A DNA stretch of 64,000 nucleotides from Nothopassalora personata (lineage: Eukaryota > Ascomycota > Dothideomycetes > Mycosphaerellales > Mycosphaerellaceae): the NCBI GenBank assembly GCA_033816765.1, contig CM066296.1:2975362-3039361 (forward strand). Reading direction: 5' to 3'. The position numbers and the translations under genes were made by a program. The notes below the pieces were generated by a model. That model worked only from the letters and a program-made list of their open reading frames with translations, was not told the DNA's origin and ran no database searches. This document shows positions 58,265 through 64,000 of this stretch, one piece after another. Position 1 is the stretch's first letter. Each line of letters begins with the position of its first letter.

Positions 58265-60343
58265 ATGCCTAGAGAAACTAACGCAGCAAAGACCTCGACA
58301 GGTCGCGTTGACACCGACAACATGTCCCAGGACACACAGGCACAGAACGGCATGCCGCCACCGGCAAAGCCACTAGGCAAGCGTACACGCACCTCTCTTT
58401 TCCCCGATCTTTCCTCTTTCCCTCAGAGTCAGACTCAAGGAGACGACACCCGGCGAGTCACAGTAGACACCGGTGCCGCGCTTCAGCAAGAGTTGGACGA
58501 GGCTTACGAAGAGGCATCGGACAGCGAGGCAAAGGGAAAGGTTGACTTCACAGATCTCTTCGAACCGAAAGTCCTCCAAGAGGAGGGCCAAGAACATACG
58601 GTCTTCACATCGCTCGACGTACCCGAACACATCGCCGCTGCCGACTTCACAGATGTCGAGCTAGACGACCTCGTCGAGTTGGTCAAGGACCACCCGAAGA
58701 CCCTCTATGACTTCATCCTACGTGGATTCAACACAGCAGTGATGAAGGGTAAGCAGCTCAGTGTACTCGAGCGCGCGAACGCACATCAGAATAGCCAGTA
58801 CCGCACCCTGTACGCCGAATACGACCGCATTCATGGAATGCTGCAGACCGAGAAGGCCGCTTTGAGCAAGATGGCCCGAGACCTCAAGGACAAGAACGCC
58901 GACTCTACTAAGGCGCAGGAGCTTCGGAAGAAGTATGATGCTGCGAACGACCTATGCAAGAAGTTCGCCGACATCACGAATCAAGAGAAGAAGAGGGCTC
59001 GAACAGCCGAGAACAAGAACAAGACACTACAAGACGAGATCACCCAGTTGAAGACTCGCCTGCAGGCAGCAGAGGACAACAACAATGCCCGCTGCTCACG
59101 CTCTCGAGGCCGCACCCATTCGCGACCACGCTCACACCGCTCCCAATCACGCCCTGTCCTACGTGAGACTTCCCTTGAAGCTCTCCAGCGTCAGTATCGT
59201 GAGGCAGTGGGCGGCGGCGGTGGAGGTGGGGACGATGGCGATGATGACGACGACTCGGGTGACAAGGACAATGACCAAGGACGCAACAACCGACCACTGC
59301 CGCGTCGCAACGAGCGTCAAGAATCACACCGCACTGCTAGAGGCCGCAGCAACCGCACACAGACACCACTGGTCGACCTGCCAGAGCGCCTCCTCAACAT
59401 CGACGACTTGCTGGATCGCAATATGAAGATCGGCAAGGGCGTGCCAGACCCACGCAAGTTCAAGAACGACGAAGAGCCCACCTACGACAGTTGGTACACC
59501 AGTATCCTACTAAAACTGACAGTGGCGACCTTTCGCACCGAGCAGGATGGCCTGCGCTTCTTGTATGGCTGGACTGATGGAGAAGTTCAGAAGACCATTA
59601 AGCCGCGCATTCCCATCCCCGGACATCTGGCCTACAACGAGTTCAAGACTGGCGAAGAACTGTTGGACTGGATGACTCGACAGTATGGCGCTCGTAATGA
59701 GGCCACCAAGGCTGCAGTGGACATTACGAGCTGCAAGCAGCAACAGAAGGAGACGTTTGTCGCATTCCACGCCCGCTACTCGAAGCTGCGAGCGTGGATG
59801 GACTGGAGCGATGAGACGGAGCTTATGTTGTTTCGAACCCGTCTAAATCGCAAGTACTATGTCAAGACCTTCGGCGACCGTGAAGTGGATCGCCGCCTAC
59901 ACAGCATGCTGGACGTCATCGAGGAGTGCACCGCATTGGACGAGAGCTTCTACGAGACTGAGCAGCTGTACCCTCAAGAGAGCCGTCCACGTGGCAATGG
60001 AGGCAACCAGAACCCCGGCAACCAGACCCAGGGCGACACTGCTGCTGCCGCCGCTGCTGGGGCTGCTGGCGCTGTCGTGCAGCGTCCACCACAGTACGCC
60101 GGCACCAAGAAGAAGGAAGACTTGCCAGCCTACCTTCAGAACCTTACACCGCTCAACCGTGAGGGCCGTGAGGAACTGAAGAAACAGGGCAAGTGCTTCC
60201 GCTGCCGCACTGGACTGCACGTGTCAAGCAACACCGAGTGCCCCATGTACGGCTACGACGGCGATTACCGCCCACCGCGTCCACGCAAGGACCCGAACCT
60301 CAGCTCCCTCGGCGCTGAGGGAAATGGCGAGACCGCTGCCTAA
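58265..60343 (+). CDS. gag: Gag polyprotein of Gypsy D
   Basis: 692 codons, intact. The N-terminal 100 residues are low-complexity. A coiled coil at residues about 165-275 (MLQTEKAALSKMARDLKDKN, LQDEITQLKTRLQAAE) is followed by a Ser/Arg and Gly/Asp-rich linker. The capsid-type retrotransposon gag domain is at about 400-575 (SWYTSILLKL, YNEFKTGEELLDWM, TFVAFHARYSKLRAWM). Near the C-terminus is a zinc knuckle CFRCRTGLHVSSNTEC, C-x2-C-x4-H-x6-C, with two residues more than the usual last spacing. The first ATG of the frame is used; a second is at 58322. A slippery heptamer near its end leads to pol. Confidence 0.92.
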   Translation: MPRETNAAKTSTGRVDTDNMSQDTQAQNGMPPPAKPLGKRTRTSLFPDLSSFPQSQTQGDDTRRVTVDTGAALQQELDEAYEEASDSEAKGKVDFTDLFEPKVLQEEGQEHTVFTSLDVPEHIAAADFTDVELDDLVELVKDHPKTLYDFILRGFNTAVMKGKQLSVLERANAHQNSQYRTLYAEYDRIHGMLQTEKAALSKMARDLKDKNADSTKAQELRKKYDAANDLCKKFADITNQEKKRARTAENKNKTLQDEITQLKTRLQAAEDNNNARCSRSRGRTHSRPRSHRSQSRPVLRETSLEALQRQYREAVGGGGGGGDDGDDDDDSGDKDNDQGRNNRPLPRRNERQESHRTARGRSNRTQTPLVDLPERLLNIDDLLDRNMKIGKGVPDPRKFKNDEEPTYDSWYTSILLKLTVATFRTEQDGLRFLYGWTDGEVQKTIKPRIPIPGHLAYNEFKTGEELLDWMTRQYGARNEATKAAVDITSCKQQQKETFVAFHARYSKLRAWMDWSDETELMLFRTRLNRKYYVKTFGDREVDRRLHSMLDVIEECTALDESFYETEQLYPQESRPRGNGGNQNPGNQTQGDTAAAAAAGAAGAVVQRPPQYAGTKKKEDLPAYLQNLTPLNREGREELKKQGKCFRCRTGLHVSSNTECPMYGYDGDYRPPRPRKDPNLSSLGAEGNGETAA

Positions 60344-60352
60344 GCGTGGCAG
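60319..60352 (+). promoter_or_regulatory. -1 frameshift site between gag and pol of Gypsy D
   Basis: In the gag frame the bases at 60319-60325 read G GGA AAT, a canonical X XXY YYZ slippery heptamer. Ten bases downstream a stem CTGCC/GGCAG (60336-60340 and 60348-60352) closes a 7-base loop that holds the gag TAA (60341-60343). The -1 frame has a TGA at 60316-60318 and is open from the heptamer onward into pol. The geometry fits programmed -1 frameshifting. Confidence 0.7.
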
Positions 60353-63300
60353 ACAGTGGTCAACCGAACATCCAAGGACAGAAAGAGCATGAGATTGAGA
60401 GACACAGAGTGCAAGAGATGGACTATGAGGAGGGGGAACTGAAGATATCAGCCTGCGCGCTAGAGCCGCAGCAGCCAGATGTACACCCTCACATAGTCCT
60501 GCCAGTAAGGATACAACATGAAAAGGCAAGAGGCCTTGTAGACTCTGCTTCCACCTCTCTCTTTCTGGATTGGAAGTTCACACGCAAACATATAATACCC
60601 TTATCCCCTCTGGTAAAAAGCAAGAACCTGACCCTGGGCAATGGCAAGTCTAGCGGCCGACGTATCACCCATGCAGCCCTGGTTGATGTCGACATCAAGG
60701 GTCACCGCGAGCAGATGCTATGTTACGTCACCGACCTTGAATACGACGTCGTCCTTGGCCTGCCATGGTTGAGTGCTCACAACCCCGACATCTTCTGGGA
60801 GACCGGCGAAGTGGCTTTCAGATCGGACTACTGCTTTGGTCACTGTCTTCATAACAAGACGTCGACAACCGTACAGTCACTGAACCACCAACACCGTGCT
60901 CGCAAGGACACAACGAAATACGGACCGGAGCCCTTCACTAGTGAGTCAGGGGGATTCACAGCAGGAGGGGCAGAATTGAACGTGTCATCCATGGACCTGG
61001 ATGATGACGGAGAGGTTGAGTGCATTGAAGTCACGCAACGAGCCTGGGAGATGTACGCGCACCGGCCTGGGGCCAAGTGCTTCTACGTCCTGCCCACGGG
61101 TGAGGAGTGTGACGAGAATGGCAACCTAAAGCTGAGCGCAATGGCAGCTGATGACCTGGATCAGTTTCTGAACAAGGAGTTCAACCATAACCCGAAGGAA
61201 AAGCTGCCACCAGAATATCATCATCTGGCAGACACCTTCTCGGCAAAGGACCATGATGTGCTGCCACCGCACAGACCCGGCATCGACCATGAGATTCACA
61301 TCAAGCCAGATGGCCCGCAGGAGCCGCCATATCGCAAACCCTATGGTCTCGCTCCGCAAGAAAACGAGGCCGTCAAGAAATGGATCACTGAGCAAGAAGG
61401 ACCTGGCAAGATCAGACCAGCAGGGCAGAAGACAAGTCAATCCCCAGCACCTGTGCTTGTGGTGCGCAAGCCAGGCGGAGGACTGCGAGTGTGCATCGAC
61501 TACCGCGGGTTGAATGCAATCACTATCAAGAACAGATACCCGATACCGTTGATTCAGGAGACGCTAAACCGCATGCACGGCAAGAAGTACTTCACGAAGC
61601 TGGATATCGTCGCAGCCTTCAACAAGCTTCGCATTGCAGAAGGGCACGAATGGCTTACAGCATTCGCTACACGGTATGGCGTGTACGAATGCCTCGTGCT
61701 GCCATTTGGCCTTTGCAATGGTCCCGCATCTTTTCAGTCTTACATCAACAAGGTGCTGCAAGAACATCTAGACGACTTTGTGTCAGCCTACCTCGACGAT
61801 GTGCTAATCTTTAGCGATACGCTCGAAGAGCACATCGAGCACGTGAAGAAGGTGCTCACGAAGCTGCGCGACGCTGGGCTTACAGTGGACATTGACAAGT
61901 GTGAATTCCACCAGCAGCGGGTGAAGTACCTTGCCTAATCATCACGCCTGAGGGCATTGAGATGGACCTAGAGAAGCTCGAGTGCATTCAGACCTGGGAA
62001 GCGCCTTCCAACCTGAAGGACGTACAAGCTTTCTTGGGATTCGCCAACTTTTATAGGAGATTCATCGAGGCATTCTCGAGGTTGGCGGCACCGCTGACAG
62101 ATCTGACCAAATCAAATGGGCCAAGTAACCACAAGAACCGCAAGGTCAACTGGACACCAGAGTGTCAGCGGGCATTTGATGCACTAAAGGCGGCATTTAG
62201 CAAAGCTGGGATGCTTGCGCACTACGTGCCAGGGCGACAGACGGTTGTCGAAACGGACTCCTCCGACTTCGTCAACGCAGGCGTGTTGTCGCAATACGAT
62301 GAGAACGGAGTACTGCATCCTGTCGCGTTCTACTCGAAGAAGCTAAGCCCGCAAGAGTGCAATTACGAAATCTATGACAAGGAGCTTTTGGCAATCATTA
62401 AGGCTTTTGAGGAATGGCGGCAGAGCTGGCCTGTGAGGGTGACGATGACACTATTGAACCAGTCAAGGTGTTCACTGATCACAAGAACCTCGAGTACTTC
62501 ATGACCACGAAGCAGCTAAACAGGCGCCAAGCGCGCTGGGCTGAATTCCTGTCACAGTTCAACTTTCGAATCATATATCGACCATGTGTCCAGGGAACGA
62601 AACCTGACAGCCTCACGAGACGCAGCCAGGACCTTCCGCAGGGGGTGGACGATCCGCGTAATCAGCATCAGCACCAGACGTTGCTGCCGCCTGAGCGATT
62701 CCTTAAGATCGACTCGATGCGCGCAACTATAGAGGACGTAGCTGAGGAGACTACACCACTGAACCTAGAAGCCACAGAGTTCACACGAACAGCAGCCACT
62801 GCTGCCGAGCCGCAGGCGGAGTCGGTCCAGGACGCAATACGAGAAGCCGAACTCGAATACCGCATGACAACAGCCTATGCCGTGGATACAGAGTTGAATG
62901 CAGCAATCAAGACACTGCAGAAGGGGGGATGCCATCCCTACACTGCTTCAGAAGGCTAAGGTGCACCCAGTGCACTGCAAAGTAGAAGGTGATCTACTGT
63001 ACGTACGCAATCAGTATGGTGGATGGAGCCTGTGGGTGCCGGATGATCGAACACTGCGCACTCGCATTATCCGAATGAACCATGACCCGCCAGCCGCAGG
63101 ACACCCAGGCAGAGCACGCACCTACGAGCTCGTGGCACGTGAATTCTACTGGCCTGGCTTGGCACGGTCAGTGCGCAGGTACACCGGCAATTGCCGGCCT
63201 TGTCGCACGACGAAATCTCTGCACACCCAGCCACCGGGTTTGCTGCACCCACTTTCGGTACCAGAAAGACCATGGCAACACATCGCAGTAGACTTCGTAG

Positions 63301-64000
63301 TCGACCTGCCACCGAGCGAACTCGACGGCATGACCTACACTAACATCATGACTGTCACAGACAGGCTCACGAAGGAAGTGGAACTGATACCTATTGGCGC
63401 TATGACAGCGCAGAACGCTGCAAGGTTGTTCCTCAAGCACGTCTTTTGCCGACACGGCTTCCCTGACACTATCACTTCAGATCGCGGCAAGCAGTTCATA
63501 GCCACCTTCTGGAAACGCCTGTGCAAGATGCTCCGCACAGAGAGGAAGCTGAGTTCTTCCTATCACCCCCAGACCGATGGGCAGTCAGAACGTACTAACA
63601 GGCAATGGAGCAGTACCTACGAGCCTTCATCAATGAGTCGCAGAGTGACTGGGCAGAATGGCTCCCCTGGCCCAATTTGCAATGAACAACCACGTGTCAG
63701 AGACTACGGTGTGTCACCATTCTACGCCAACCTAGGCTACAACCCCGAGTTCACCGAGCGCATTGATCTGCAAGCCGGTAAAGACCGTAACCTCACGACT
63801 ATCCAGCGACTCGACAGCAAATCAGCTGAGGCGTTCGCCCGACGGATCTGTGAGCTGCATCGCAACCTTCAAGAGAACATGCGAATGTCACAAGCACTTC
63901 AAGCGGAAGCAGCAAACAGGCACCGCAGCATCTCGCCAGACTACAAGGTTGGCGACTGGGTGTATCTGAGCACGAAGAACATCCGCACGACACGACCGTC
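60319..64000 (+). pseudogene. pol: Pol of Gypsy D: protease, RT, RNase H, integrase, with frameshifts
   Basis: Open in the -1 frame relative to gag until 61938. A protease-like block reads GLVDSASTSLFLD (Ala where Gly is usual) near 60535-60570. RT has VCIDYRGLN, FTKLDIVAAFNKLRI, LPFGLCNGPASFQ and AYLDDVLIFS (about 61785-61815). After a 1-base loss near 61935 the frame moves. RNase H ([36 protein letters not shown]) is at 62250-62420; a second shift near 62418 and a third in the G run at 62923-62928 follow. Integrase has an HHCC-type zinc region (NHDPPAAGHPGRARTYEL...CRPC) and core (AVDFVVDLP, TSDRGKQF, YHPQTDGQSERTN). More shifts lie at 63600-63720. The C-terminus is outside the window. Confidence 0.85.

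Larger units (their letters stand above)
57880..64000 (+). mobile_element. Gypsy (Ty3) element D, partial, not visibly RIP-mutated
   Basis: Gag (58265-60343) and a frameshifted pol (60319-64000) with protease, RT, RNase H and integrase in Gypsy order. The element runs off the right edge before the integrase C-terminus and 3' LTR. The sequence is GC-rich, and CA and TG steps are plentiful, in clear contrast to the three elements on the left. The left border is uncertain (57348-57938 are possible LTR starts). Confidence 0.85.

Overview
The window reads as nuclear DNA of a filamentous ascomycete. Introns are short (about 50-110 bp, GT...AG), genes are intron-poor, there are several 2EXR/F-box-like genes, and the transposons are saturated with CpA-to-TpA changes (TAA/TAG in place of CAA/CAG/TGG), the signature of repeat-induced point mutation (RIP). 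A Dothideomycete (Mycosphaerellaceae-like) is my best guess, but that is inference.

Left 31 kb: a transposon nest. Bases 1-307 are the 3' end of a plus-strand Copia element. Bases 308-4296 hold decayed host sequence, including most of a Candida antarctica lipase B (CALB)-like lipase gene on the minus strand. That gene is cut twice: by a hAT-like MITE (3566-4099, 8-bp target duplication) and by a minus-strand Copia element, here called A (4297-29847, duplication GCTTC). Copia A itself contains a 11.9-kb Gypsy element C (4722-16596, duplication CTAG) and a second Copia element B (21203-27592, duplication AGTAC). Removing the two inserts leaves Copia A at about 7.3 kb. All three are RIP-mutated, yet their reading frames can still be followed because nearly all stops are TAA/TAG.

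Two features of the nest are unusual. Gypsy C has three blocks (gag-protease, pol, and an unidentified ORF of about 1,050 codons). A 26-bp perfect palindrome ends the first two frames, and an imperfect copy sits in each LTR. Copia A carries an antisense ORF of about 370 codons, with a Cys-rich motif, between its RNase H end and its 3' LTR.

Middle, 31-57 kb: ordinary gene-bearing DNA. A RINT1/Tip20-type tethering-factor gene (minus) is divergent from a complete RNA-dependent RNA polymerase gene of the RNA-silencing family (plus). Then come 2EXR/F-box-like genes and remnants, an acyltransferase-3 membrane protein, a flavin monooxygenase with one internal TGA, a WW-domain protein, a class II aldolase/adducin protein with four introns, and a 2EXR pair (one with a TGA, one a fragment).

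Right end, 57-64 kb: a GC-rich Gypsy element D on the plus strand that shows no visible RIP. Its gag is intact. Pol is in the -1 frame behind a canonical GGGAAAT slippery heptamer and a small stem-loop, and it is broken by several single-base changes, all in G or C runs. The element leaves the window before its 3' end. RIP traces and an RdRP gene suggest two genome-defence routes in this fungus; the unmutated element D has either arrived recently or escaped RIP.
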